Shown here one piece after another: positions 54,189 through 63,900 of a stretch of 64,000 bases of DNA. Source of the DNA: Toxorhynchites rutilus septentrionalis. Its lineage: Eukaryota > Arthropoda > Insecta > Diptera > Culicidae. Every line of letters begins with the position of its first letter. Positions within the stretch are counted from its first letter, which is position 1. Where the stretch lies: the NCBI RefSeq assembly GCF_029784135.1, contig NC_073746.1:116992035-117056034 (forward strand). Reading direction: 5' to 3'. A program made the translations under genes and the position numbers. The notes under the pieces were generated by a model. It was not told where the DNA came from and ran no database searches. It saw only the letters and a list, made by a program, of their open reading frames with translations.

Positions 54189-55958
54189 TCTATCAAATGA
54201 ATATTCAAAAATACCGAAAAGTTGAAGAATCATTACATGGTGTCAGAGGTGGGGTACAAATGTCCAACTTGGACATCCAAGCGTCCGCTATCCACTTGAG
54301 AGCGAACAACAAAATGGGTGAAAGTGAAGCAAATAAAATTGCGATGTTTTTATGGTTGATTGGTCCGCGTGGAGTAAAAATTCTTAATTTAGAATATAAT
54401 AATAATACTAATAATGGTAGCAATGGAAGCCTACAATTCAACTTGGTAATGCAAAAGGAGAAGCAGTCTTTTGGTAACTTTGAGGCAGAGCAGGTGTACG
54501 CAGGTGCAATATTGTGAATTCAAGCACAGCAGTGGAACTCCATACAATTCACTGACTAAAAAGTGTCCACATTTTCAATCCTTGTTTGCATTAAGAATAT
54601 AATTTTTTTAGGCATACTTGATTTGAGAGTGTATCGATGTATGGGAAATGATAAGATGGGAAGGTTTATATAAACATGTTTATAATTACATAAGTTTATT
54701 CAAATATTAATATTGCCCTTCTATATAGTATTATAACTATGCAGTACAATTTTATCAAAAATTGAAAGAGAAATTAAAAAAGGAATGTGTTGTTTCAATA
54801 TTTTTCCTGCTTTTCGTTTTTTGACCTATCATTTCAATTCAATTTGAGAGATTTAAAATTGCGATAAGATAGAAATTAGCTGTGAAAAATTAAGTAGCTA
54901 ATTTTCTCTTTAAAGTTTTTCTGTAGTCCAAAATTTTTGAGTTAGTTGAATGACAGATTGAAGTTGCTTCATAGAGGAATGTGATTTCATTTTATGTGTC
55001 GATTTTTGAATTTGGCTCAATGGTTGAAAAGCTATAAATTTTTGGATAAAATCATGAGTTTTATATGTTTTTTTAAATTCTTGACTTTCAAACCATTGAG
55101 CTTATTTCAAGACATATCAAATGGAATCCTATCTTCCTATGAATCCGTAAACATGCCTAGTAGTAATTTAGAAAACCTAACTTAAAACGACAAAAAAGTG
55201 TTTTCGATTGTAGGATATGTAAAATTACAAAAATATTATATGATAAAATTTAATTATATATAGAAAAACATTCCACTCACGATGGTGATATACGAAAAAA
55301 TGTTGGAAAAAAAATATAAATATTCATACAGTACACATTCACATTCACATTAGTTGGAGTGCTTTTCAATTGGCGGTTTGCTAGTTTGAGTGGAGCACGC
55401 GCCAATCAAAAAGCAATTATCCATCATAATTGTATGTCATTTTTCTCTGCTGTTTCAATGCCATCTTCATTGACCCTTCAATGTTAAACTCAAAAAATAA
55501 AAGCGCAATATAAAATGTTTTAGTTTTGAGGTTTTATTGACAAATGTTTTCAATTAAAAATATATATAAATATATTAAGTTAATTATATCATATACACTA
55601 TTCAAGGAAGTTAATCATACTCATATTATATTATTATTATATTATTACAGCCATTCCATGCCAAACCGGTACAGTGGTTCTCAGATTTTCGTTAAAAGTG
55701 GTAATTTTGCTCTTTATTGCAAAACATTAGACCCGTATTTTTTTATCAGGGTAACATTTCCATTTCAGAGTGGTCCGAAAAATTAATAAATTGAAAATGA
55801 TTTTGTTCTTCAAATTCATGACTGAATTGATTTAGATAATCGACATATCAAATTGAAGTCAATGAGTATGAGTATTTTATCAAAATATAAGAGTTTTCCC
55901 GATTAAAGATAGAGGGCGCTATATATTTTTTATATTTTTTCTGGAAAATCGAGGTTTT
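54189..55958. other. AT-rich spacer, possible retrotransposon gag scrap
   Basis: No complete gene. At about 54200-54517 a readable stretch (ANNKMGESEANKIAMFLWLI, GPRGVKILNLEY, FGNFEAEQVYAG) is vaguely like the Gag of gypsy-type elements; confidence in that is low. The rest is A/T-rich. An imperfect inverted repeat containing ATTGG and CCAAT lies at about 55359-55424. Confidence 0.4.
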
Positions 55959-56217
55959 GACGTAGGACTACGTCTAACCGGAAGATATAGGGGGTGAAAC
56001 GGAAATCTAGGCACTGAACAAGTAGGAAAAAATGCAAGATTTGAAACGCTTATAACTTGAGCATTTCTCAATAGATCGCAAAGGTTTTTGCATCAATTGA
56101 TAGGAAATATATCTACGCATCTATCATAACGAATAACATTTCATTTTTCTTGAGATAAATAATTCAATAATTGTGAAATATCAAGCATTGTCAAAATGCA
56201 CTATGTGCCCATTTTTG

Positions 56218-56477
56218 ATTGGTCCATTTTGTGCTACTCAAATCGTACCGACCAAAACGGGCAACCAGAGCAGCAGCGAAATAGAATGAAGCACGACTGG
56301 AAAGGAAAAAGAAAAAAAATGAACGAAACATTGGTCGCAGTCTCACACATGCGTAATTCTCGAGCCAGCCAGTCAGCTTAAAAATCCCCGCTCCGCTGCC
56401 GTAACGATCATTCTCATTCGAACCGTACACCACATCGGTTCGCATCACAACACATCAACAAACTAACCCAAGCAGCC
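56218..56477 (+). promoter_or_regulatory. Histone H2A promoter and 5' UTR captured in element ii
   Basis: ATTGG boxes at about 56218 and 56330, an A/T-rich TTAAAAAT near 56378, an initiator-like TCATTCTCATTC about 32 bases further, then a short leader ending at the ATG. Inverted CCAAT boxes are common in animal histone promoters. Activity is not shown. Confidence 0.5.
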
Positions 56478-56870
56478 ATGTCTGGACATGGTAAAGGAGG
56501 AAAAGTGAAGGGAAAGGCAAAATCCCGCTCGAACCGTGTTGATCTGGAGTTCCCCGCAAGGGTAGCTAGGCCGAGCGCGTTAGTATCAGTGCATCAGTCC
56601 ACCTAGCCGGCGTTATATAGTTTCGGCCGCCGAAGTGGAAAAGCTGCTCGCGACGATAAGAAAACTCGCATTCAGAACAGACCACATTCGGTTCGGTGGA
56701 CATCAAGACAACAACAGGCAGTTGCAGCGAGTGGCAAACGCAATCGCAAAACGACAGCAGGTAGCGGAAGAAAAAAGTTTGTTCTTTAAACAATCTGCTT
56801 TGGTGGCAAAACCAGAACAAGGCGGCATCGAGGGCGTTCGAAATGGTTTTTCTTAAAACCACGAGTACTA
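56478..56870 (+). pseudogene. Histone H2A pseudogene 1
   Basis: ATG 56478 opens MSGHGKGGKVKGKAKSRSNR, the H2A N-terminal tail with R4 changed to H, and continues to LEFP. The segment for VGRIHRLL is then deleted. A readable but frameshifted match resumes (RKGN, ERVGAG, VYLA regions; later AARDxKKTRI). Similarity fades after about 56720. It is clearly dead, and lies in the same orientation as the element. Confidence 0.82.
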
Positions 56871-56903
56871 AGTTTTCTAAATTGGAACCATTCCATAAAA
56901 CAA

Positions 56904-56919
56904 GGCGCTTTTCAGGGCC
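56904..56919 (+). terminator. Histone-type 3' stem-loop after pseudogene 1
   Basis: GGCGCTTTTCAGGGCC, preceded by AA and followed by ATTAAA: the replication-dependent histone mRNA 3' stem-loop with one mismatched pair. Confidence 0.72.
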
Positions 56920-57493
56920 ATTAAACCTTCCAAAAAAGAGTTTAGGAAATACAGTTCAATGCTTTCTAAAACATTATCCAAAATAATAATAAAACACAAA
57001 TTGATTTTTTCATAAGTTGTTTGCCAGGATCTGATGAGTATGTAAATTTGGCAGTTGTTCTGAGCTTATTGATTTTCACCAATTCTTAAATTGTTTCTAG
57101 ATTGAAAGTACAGTAATTTACACTTATCTCGACATTTAGCTAATTGGACGGACCTGTAATGCGACATATTTAGTTGGACATTTTTGTAAACATAGAGTTC
57201 GGGGTCCATATTATGACCCCACGTTTAAAGTCGACACTGTATCACTGTCATCGCAAATGATCAATTACAGGTTAAAATTACCTCCAATCCGATACTGAGT
57301 GGTGGTAATGCGACGTGCCATTGAATGTAATTTACTGTACAATATGTCACAAGCTGGATGGGAAGAAATTTTCCAACTGTGAAAGCTGTGGCGAGTGGCA
57401 AATGCAATCGCTAAACAGAAAGGTTTAGCCGAACAAGATGGGGATATCGAGTAATAACAAAACAATAAACTCTTTAGATTGAAGATAATTTTG

Positions 57494-57509
57494 TGATCCT
57501 GAAAAGGAC
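57494..57509 (-). terminator. Histone-type 3' stem-loop on the minus strand
   Basis: Read on the minus strand: GGTCCTTTTCAGGATC, one G-T pair short of perfect. It suggests remnants of an oppositely oriented histone gene, as in divergent histone clusters. Confidence 0.5.
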
Positions 57510-57670
57510 CCTTTTTAGCCTGCATGTGAATCCAACGAGCGAACAAATCGTAATGAATGTATTTTTTTGCCATCGCTCCCTTTTAACGCTCATTCGTTCG
57601 TCTCGTTGGACTCGCCCCTCTGGCTGAGTCTGCCGATTTGTCTCTATCCTGTGAGTGTGTACCGCTAGAG

Positions 57671-57751
57671 TATAAAACACGCGGACCCCAACAAAATATC
57701 TTATTTTCTTTCAAACCGTAAACCCGGGTGGTTGTACGGCATCGGCATCGT
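57671..57751 (+). promoter_or_regulatory. TATA promoter of H2A pseudogene 2
   Basis: TATAAAA at 57671-57677 in a C/G-containing setting, about 75 bases before the start of H2A similarity. Confidence 0.55.
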
Positions 57752-58040
57752 GGACGTAACAAAGGAGGACAAGTTAAGGGAAAGGCAAAGTCTCACTCGA
57801 ACCGTGCAGGTCTCCAGTTCCCTGTTGGTCGCATTCACTGATTGCTCCGCAAGGGTAACTAGGCCGAACGGATTGGTGCCGGAGCACCAGTATACCTAAC
57901 AGCGATTATAGAGTTTCGGCCGTCGGAGTGCTCGAGTTGGCTTGCAAAGCTGCTCACGACAATCAGAAAACCCGCATCAAGAACAGAGCAGCTTCGGTTC
58001 GGCGCTCATCAAGGCAATAATTAGTTTCAGTGAGTGGCAA
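57752..58040 (+). pseudogene. Histone H2A pseudogene 2
   Basis: Similarity starts at [20 protein letters not shown] (initiator ATG lost), runs through LQFPVGRIH, then stops (TGA, TAG) break LLRKGN and AER. IGAGAPVYLTA follows, then frameshifts. It keeps the VGRIH segment that pseudogene 1 lost. Confidence 0.82.
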
Positions 58041-58218
58041 AGTGTTTCTCCGGCACGTCGCATTAAATGTAATTTACTAAACAACATGTCACAAGTTGGA
58101 TGGGAAGAAATTTTCCAACTGTGAAAGCTGTGGCGAGTGGCAAACGCAATAGCTAAACAGGAAGGTTTAACCGAACAAGATGGGAATATCGAGTGATAAC
58201 AAAAACACAACACCAAAG

Positions 58219-58234
58219 GTTCTTTTAAGAACCA
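58219..58234 (+). terminator. Histone-type 3' stem-loop after pseudogene 2
   Basis: GGTTCTTTTAAGAACC: a perfect 6-bp stem and 4-base loop of histone mRNA type, flanked by AAA and ATCAAC. Confidence 0.75.
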
Positions 58235-58389
58235 TCAACATATTCATAAAGAGTAAAAAGTAAACTAATCCATTTTTCAGGTAGGTATTCACGTAGGAGA
58301 AGAAAATAAAACAATATATTTAACAAAAGCTGTCCCCTTTGTATAGTCCTACGTCACTCCGGTTATGTCCCCGACATTACCCACCCGTC

Positions 58390-58838
58390 TTTTTTTACAT
58401 AATATACCGAAAATCAGAGAGGTGTTATTTTTCGTTTTTGAGTAAATATTTTACATATTTAACATGTTTTAAATCTTCGTTCAAAATTCCTATATGACTA
58501 TAGACTAGACCTATGCGTCTAGACTACAATCTTCCCGCAATTGTGATATTAAGAAGGTTAAGAAGGTTAAGAAGGTTAGCTTATTGGCTTCAATTTAATA
58601 TGTTGATCATCTGTATCGGTTCAGTAGTTCAAATGTTATGGTTTTCTACAAAAAGTGATTTTTGGATAAAAAGGGGGAAAATGATTTTTCGGACTACCGG
58701 TTAATTCTTAAAATCCCTATTGAGAATCTATGGAATCGTGAACAGGCAAAGCTACCGCGCGTAACTTCCTCTCTATTTGAGCCCATTTTAATATTTTTTC
58801 TTGAAAGCTGAGGATTTTTTACATAACATATCCGAAAA
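58390..58838. other. Spacer between elements ii and iii, with a decamer repeat
   Basis: No gene seen. AAGAAGGTTA is repeated three times around 58542-58577. Both ends carry a diverged copy of the same A/T-rich motif (TTTTTTACATAAYATAYCCGAAAA-like at 58390-58413 and 58815-58838), which gives natural empty-site comparisons for the flanking elements. Confidence 0.6.
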
Positions 58839-60070
58839 CTAGAAGTGGGTTATATCTTTGATATAACCGTAAGGTGGACGTAGGACTAACGTTGACTTAG
58901 CAATCAAGTAACAAGTAACAAGCATATAAATCGTAGACGTTTCATCTTTCGAATAAAGTGATTGTCATACCACTTCGTTTAGCCGGAAATAATATTAACA
59001 TTCAAAGGGGGAATCGATTCCTCTTCGGAAATACTCAGCACAAATAGTACCCACACCCCTAGCTCCGACAATTGGAATCATCGTTGATCCGGAACAGGAT
59101 TATTAACGCTTGAGAAGGAATGGATTCCTCCTCGGAATTACACAGCGAAAATAAGACCCCCTTCCCAACAATTCCAACTTCCCAATAACGACGATCGATT
59201 GCAGCATTCGTAAACAACAAATTTCATAACGCTGCTTTTATAAATGTGATTTCTTCGATATGAAATATAATATCCACTTCGATCATATCCACTACACCGT
59301 ATCATACCATATCAAATCAATCCGAGTATAATAATACCTGCTGCTTGCATCTAATTTGCTATGCCAATTTTTCCATGCTTCATGATTTTGAAGTCTGTGT
59401 TAGGGAAACATTCCAATTTGCAGAAACGCAAACGAATACAAAATGCCCGCTGCTTGCATGTAATTTGCTATGCAAATTTCGCCTGGCTCCATGGTTTTGA
59501 AGTCTGCGTTAAAGAAAAATTCCAATTTCCAGAAACGTAAGCGAGTAAAAAAGCACCCGCAGATTGAATTTGTTTTGCAGTGTTGATTTCCCTCAGGCTC
59601 CATGGTTTCGATGTCTGTGTTAGGGAAACATTCCAATTTCCAGATACGCAAGCGAGTACAAAAGTACCCACTGCTTACATCTATTTTGCAATGCCGATTT
59701 CCCCTGGCTCCATAGTTTTGAAGTCTGTGTAAGGGAAACATCCATCCATTCCAGCGATCGTACCTCAATCGTTGCGCAATTATAACTGAGTGGATTTCCG
59801 AGCGGCACTCGCTTATTTACTGATTGGTGTTATTTCAATAGTCTGTTTTGAAAGCAATTTTAGGGCTATTGAAACAAATTTTGGATCAAAAAGTAACAAA
59901 CATATAACGCGTAGACATTTTATCTTTCGAATGAAGTGTTTATCATACTATTTCGTTCAGTAGTTTTGGAGCTATTAACGCTCAAAATATCGTTCTCCGG
60001 CGTAAAGCTTTCGTTTTCGAAAGTTTGAACTTACACCCCAGTATAGAAATGAAAGACGTAGTCCTACGTC
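58839..60070 (-). mobile_element. Helitron-like element iii (1.23 kb), reverse orientation
   Basis: Reading on the minus strand, the left tip is GACGTAGGACTACGTC from 60070 and the right end has TAGTCCTACGTC (58888-58877) and a perfect 9-bp-stem hairpin (58868-58848), ending CTAG at 58839. AAAA flanks both sides (58835-58838 and 60071-60074); the similar site at 58410-58413 has one AAAA. It contains a 110-bp tandem array and a longer direct repeat (about 58915-58985 and 59890-59965). Confidence 0.75.
59341..59765 (-). repeat. About 110-bp tandem repeat, four units, in element iii
   Basis: Units begin at 59341, 59450, about 59558 and 59671. Read on the minus strand each holds TTTCCCTAACACAGACTTC, also found in the 95-bp units of element v. 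Confidence 0.88.
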
Positions 60071-60074
60071 AAAA

Positions 60075-60474
60075 TCAAAGATGTGATTTTTTTCGCTTTT
60101 AAGTTATGAATTTTCAAATTTAACCGATGATTAAAAAAACCAGATTTTGATACAAAAGCTTCCTCTTCGTCGATGTTGATGTACTGAACAAAATGTTTGA
60201 ACAAAACTGCACTGGTATTTTGCAATATCTTTCATTCTTTTCATTCTTGTACCGAGCTGTGTGTGTGCATATGTGTGTGACATCAACATTGGCATTGGGA
60301 AAGTATTTTATCTGTTCGTTGTGCTGCGCTCACTTGCTCGTTCGAGACTGTTATTTCAAATCACGGATAACTTCTTCATACCGAATAAGTTGGAAGCGGA
60401 TGGAAACGGATGGAAAAACGTGACCTGTTTTCTGGTTTGGCACCCTTCCTGTAAGAAGTAGTTCTACGTCAAAA
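60075..60474 (-). mobile_element. Partial Helitron-like element iv (one recognisable end)
   Basis: GTAGTTCTACGTC at 60458-60470, followed by AAAA, is a diverged left tip in reverse orientation. No matching right end is found, so limits are unknown. Confidence 0.4.
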
Positions 60475-60802
60475 TTTCAGCCACTATCTACCGTTCATAT
60501 CCCCGAATGGATATAGAAAAGTAAGAACAACAATCTTTATGGCAAAATCTCACCACTTATTATGAAGCATTTCAGTGATTACGTTTTTTGTTGGCAAAAA
60601 ATTGCAAACGAATTGCACTCCACTGAGGGTCCTGGGTTTGAACCCGAACTATATTGGACGTTCGTAGCCATTCAGCCATCATTAGAAGTCCATCGCACCT
60701 TTTGGGTGTTGAACTAATGACCAGCAGTCTTCCATGTTTCACAAAAAACACTGCGTCCGGGATAAACATGTCCACGCTGCTGTTCGCAGTTTTGTGTTTG
60801 TG

Positions 60803-60960
60803 GAGGCGATCTGGCGTAGTGGTAACATCCATGCCTCTCTCGCTAAAGGTCACGAGTTCAATTCTCACTCCCGACATTCTTCCAAAAAATGGAAGTAAAA
60901 AGTGACGAACCAGCCAAAACGAGTTGAAAATCACTATAATACAGATAATAATAAAAAAAA
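60803..60960 (+). mobile_element. tRNA-derived SINE
   Basis: RNA polymerase III A box TGGCGTAGTGGTAAC (60812-60826) and B box GAGTTCAATTC (60853-60863) at tRNA spacing. A non-tRNA body and an A-rich tail (ATAATAATAAAAAAAATAAA) follow. It would not fold as a functional tRNA because no acceptor stem follows. A second B-box-like GGTTTGAACCC at about 60630 suggests another SINE scrap upstream (60560-60790). Confidence 0.72.
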
Positions 60961-61024
60961 TAAAGTTTTGTGTTTGAATACAAACATGATTTTTTCGTAC
61001 CTATGTTTGAAAATGTGACATATT

Positions 61025-62246
61025 GACGTGGGACTACGTCTAACCGGAGTATATGGGGGGTAAAATGAAAACCTAAGCACAGAACATGCAGAAAAAAATG
61101 AAAGATTCCAAATGCTTATAACTCGAACATTTCTTACTGGATCGGAAAGATGTTTGCATCAATGGATACGGAATATTTCTACGCTTCTATCGCAATTAAT
61201 AAAATGTTATTTTTCATTAGATAAACAATTGAATAACTGTGAAATGTCAAGCGTTATCTAAACGCCCTAACTGCCTAGTTTTGATTGGCCCGATTTACGG
61301 TTTCCCGAACACAGACTTCAAAATCAATGTACTTGTGGAAATCCGCTTAGCAAATATACATGCAAGTAGAGGGTATTTTTGTTCCAACCGAGCTGTGTTT
61401 CCCTAACACGGACTTCAAAATCAATGTGCCTGGGGGAATCCATTCTGCAAATATATGAAAGTCGGGGGTATATTTGTTCCGACTGAAATGTGTTTCCCTA
61501 ACACGGACTTCAAATCCATGGAGCGTGCGGAAATTGGCATTGCAAATACATGTAAGTCGGGGGCAATTTTATTCCGACTGAAATGAGTTTCCCTAGCACA
61601 GACTTCGAATCCATGGAACGTGGGGAATTTGGTATTGTAAATACATGCAAGTCGGGGGCATTTTTGATCCGGCTGCAATGTGTTTCCCCAACACAAACTT
61701 CAGAACCAAGGTGTCTGGGGAAATTCGCATTGCAAATTCATGCAGGTCGAGTGTATTTTTCTTCCGACTGAAATGTGTTTCTCTAACAGACTTTAAATCC
61801 AAGGAGCGTGGGGAAATTGGCATTGCAAATACATGCAATTCGGGGGCATTTTTATTCCGGTTGAAATGTGTTTACCTATTACAGACTTCTAAACGAAGGT
61901 GTCAGGAGAACTCGGAAATGCAAATACATGCAAATCGGGGGCATTTTTGTTCCGACTGAAATGTGTTTGTCTAAAACAGACTTCAAAACCAAAATGTCAT
62001 TATACCAAACGTAAAAGGACTGTCATTAATTTTACTTGTAACGAAGAACATAATCTATCCAAATGCATGAATTGACCTCACATGGAATTATACAATCTTT
62101 TTACTCACAAAGCAAGTATATTGAATTCAATTGAATTCCGAAATTATTTCATTCAATCAAAAATTAAATCAATACAAACAAATAATTCCTAAGCTAAGGT
62201 AGTCCCACGTCAACCTTGCGGTTATATCATAGATATAACCCACCCA
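61025..62246 (+). mobile_element. Helitron-like element v (1.22 kb)
   Basis: The left tip is GACGTGGGACTACGTC. The head is related to those of i and ii as far as the ATTGG box (about 61285). A 95-bp tandem array follows. The right end has TAGTCCCACGTC (62200-62211) and a perfect 9-bp-stem hairpin (62220-62240), then a T-run. The A-to-G change in the left motif is matched in the right one. Confidence 0.78.
61300..62000 (+). repeat. About 95-bp tandem repeat, seven to eight units, in element v
   Basis: The GACTTC-type anchor recurs at 61314, 61411, 61506, 61601, 61696, 61789, 61884 and 61979. Two unit types can be told apart after the anchor (AAAATCAATGTGCCTGGG and AAATCCATGGAGCGTG). It is homologous to the array in element iii. 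Confidence 0.88.
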
Positions 62247-63770
62247 TTTTTTTTTGTATTCGTAGTAAGTTTGGACATACGATGTTCAATCCTAATGTTT
62301 CACATGATGTTCGAACAAGGTGTTCAGTTTCTCTTGTATTTTCACCCCAAGCACCGGCAGTGCGTAGAGTAGAAGAAACGAATCGGACACCACACCACCA
62401 CCACTAAACACGTGGTGTGTTGGTATGTTGACATGGAAAAAATGCTTCCCTATCATGACAATGGGTGCTTCGTCTAAAATATTGGGCAAATAACATAAAC
62501 CTCTTTATCTGTTCTGAACAAAATAAACGTCTATTGATATCAGAGTTTTTCACAATTGATATCATTATTTAGTGAACGCATCAATTTATATATTGAATTC
62601 ATGTATCATTTCCTATTATTAGATATTTGAACAAATGCTAAAATTGAATAGAGCGTGGCGGAGATGTTTAGTTACCCACAACAAATTTTGATTACAATAT
62701 TTTTATAATTTTAATCGTATATAAAGTACAAGAGTTGTTCAGCAGTGACATGTTAGGCGTGACGCTAACCACTCGTATACGGGAGCAACAATTTTGACTG
62801 GATCTTTGAATGTTTACAAATGGCCTATTACTTCTTGTTCGCGACGAACGCGACCCGAGCTATAAAACGAGCGAAGAAGAGGAGAAGAAAAGATGATGCA
62901 ATCGCATACACACATAGCATATGTAGTGTAGTGTAAGTGTAGCTTTTAGTTTTTTCCTTCATTCAGTTGTGATAACATCGAGAAATTAATGGCTTGCTAC
63001 GGCGACTGATATGTCTCTATGCGCAGTATACATGTCATTGAAGCTAATCTTTCCTCCAACACCCATTTGTAATGGTATAAATATATAGAGTATCGTGACA
63101 CAGAACATATATTAAAGCAGGGTTGATTGTAATTCTTTCACAAATCGTCATCGCAAAAGCTAATCATGAATATGGTACATATTTTTCCATAATAATTTTG
63201 CAGGTGACAATTGGTTTCAACTCAACTGATTTTATGCGTTTGATGTAGACATTTTTCAGAAACATTACACTGCAAAATGAATTTTTCGGAATTGATTTTT
63301 TGAACGCCCTAACTTGGACCACCCTAATCAAACTTTCATAAAAATTTGCATCTTAAACTAAATTTTGTGTATTAATTCATTTATTTGGCCAGCATTTGTA
63401 CGACGTCGTCCGCTGTGCAGTCGGTTCTTCAGACTTCAATTGGCAACATGCACGCAAAAAAATCTCATGGGAAGCTTCTTTCTATTCAGAGAATGTTTTC
63501 TTTGCACGAACCCAAAGATTATTTACTCAGACTTGCAAAATGTGCATGAACTCATAGCCTCTTAGTTCATGCAATGTTTGTAATGCGAACTAAATTTCAA
63601 GTTCGTTTCTGTGAAAAAGTATTCTACCAAGAAATGTTTAAGGATGAATAATTTCTTTCCGTGCATGAAAAGAAACGAAACGAAAGCAATGAATACTGCG
63701 ACATCGGGTGATATGATGTACATGATGTTCTTGAATTATAAACATCGTGTTTGTTTACACATGTTTATGT
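62247..63770. other. AT-rich spacer with a possible promoter
   Basis: No gene recognised. At 62837-62849 there is a perfect 5-bp inverted repeat, GTTCGCGACGAAC, and at 62861-62867 a TATAAAA in a locally GC-rich patch. This could be the promoter of a gene that is not visible here. A CACCACCAC run lies at about 62392-62403. Confidence 0.35.
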
Positions 63771-63773
63771 TTG

Positions 63774-63900
63774 GGGCTGTCCACATACCACGTGGACAGA
63801 AAAAGCACGGTTTTAGACTCCCCCCTCCCCCTCCGTGGACAAGCGTGGACATTTTCATACCCCTACCCCTCTTTGTCAACGTGGACATTTTCCTTTTCAA
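63774..63900. mobile_element. MITE-like end (GGGGCTGTCCAC type)
   Basis: GGGGCTGTCCACATACCACG opens a segment with several GTGGACA repeats and C-rich blocks. It looks like one end of a MITE common in mosquito genomes as I recall it. The matching inverted end is not in the window. Confidence 0.4.

Larger units (their letters stand above)
55959..58389 (+). mobile_element. Helitron-like element ii (2.43 kb) carrying two histone H2A pseudogenes
   Basis: The left tip GACGTAGGACTACGTC is preceded by TTTT (55955-55958). A 434-bp head matches element i. Two histone H2A pseudogenes with flanking sequence follow. The right end has TAGTCCTACGTC (58344-58355) and a hairpin at 58361-58381, eight bases before a 7-T run. 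A homologous flank at 58790-58838 lacks the element and shows a plain 6-T run. Confidence 0.78.

Noticed and set aside
53996..54517. A 173-residue plus-strand open frame
   Set aside because: Its first third lies in the right inverted repeat of the DNA transposon and the rest in spacer, so it crosses an element boundary. Only the faint Gag-like part was kept, as a low-confidence note.
56566..56862. 98-residue minus-strand frame in element ii
   Set aside because: It is antisense to the histone H2A pseudogene, with no domain of its own.
59400..59768. A 122-residue minus-strand open frame with internal repeats
   Set aside because: It is produced by the 110-bp tandem array; the residue repeats simply follow the DNA repeat.
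60803..60885. Functional tRNA gene
   Set aside because: A and B boxes are present but no acceptor-stem complement or anticodon arm is seen, and a SINE body and A-rich tail follow.
60572..60934. A 120-residue minus-strand open frame
   Set aside because: It is the reverse of SINE-derived sequence, with no recognisable protein domain.
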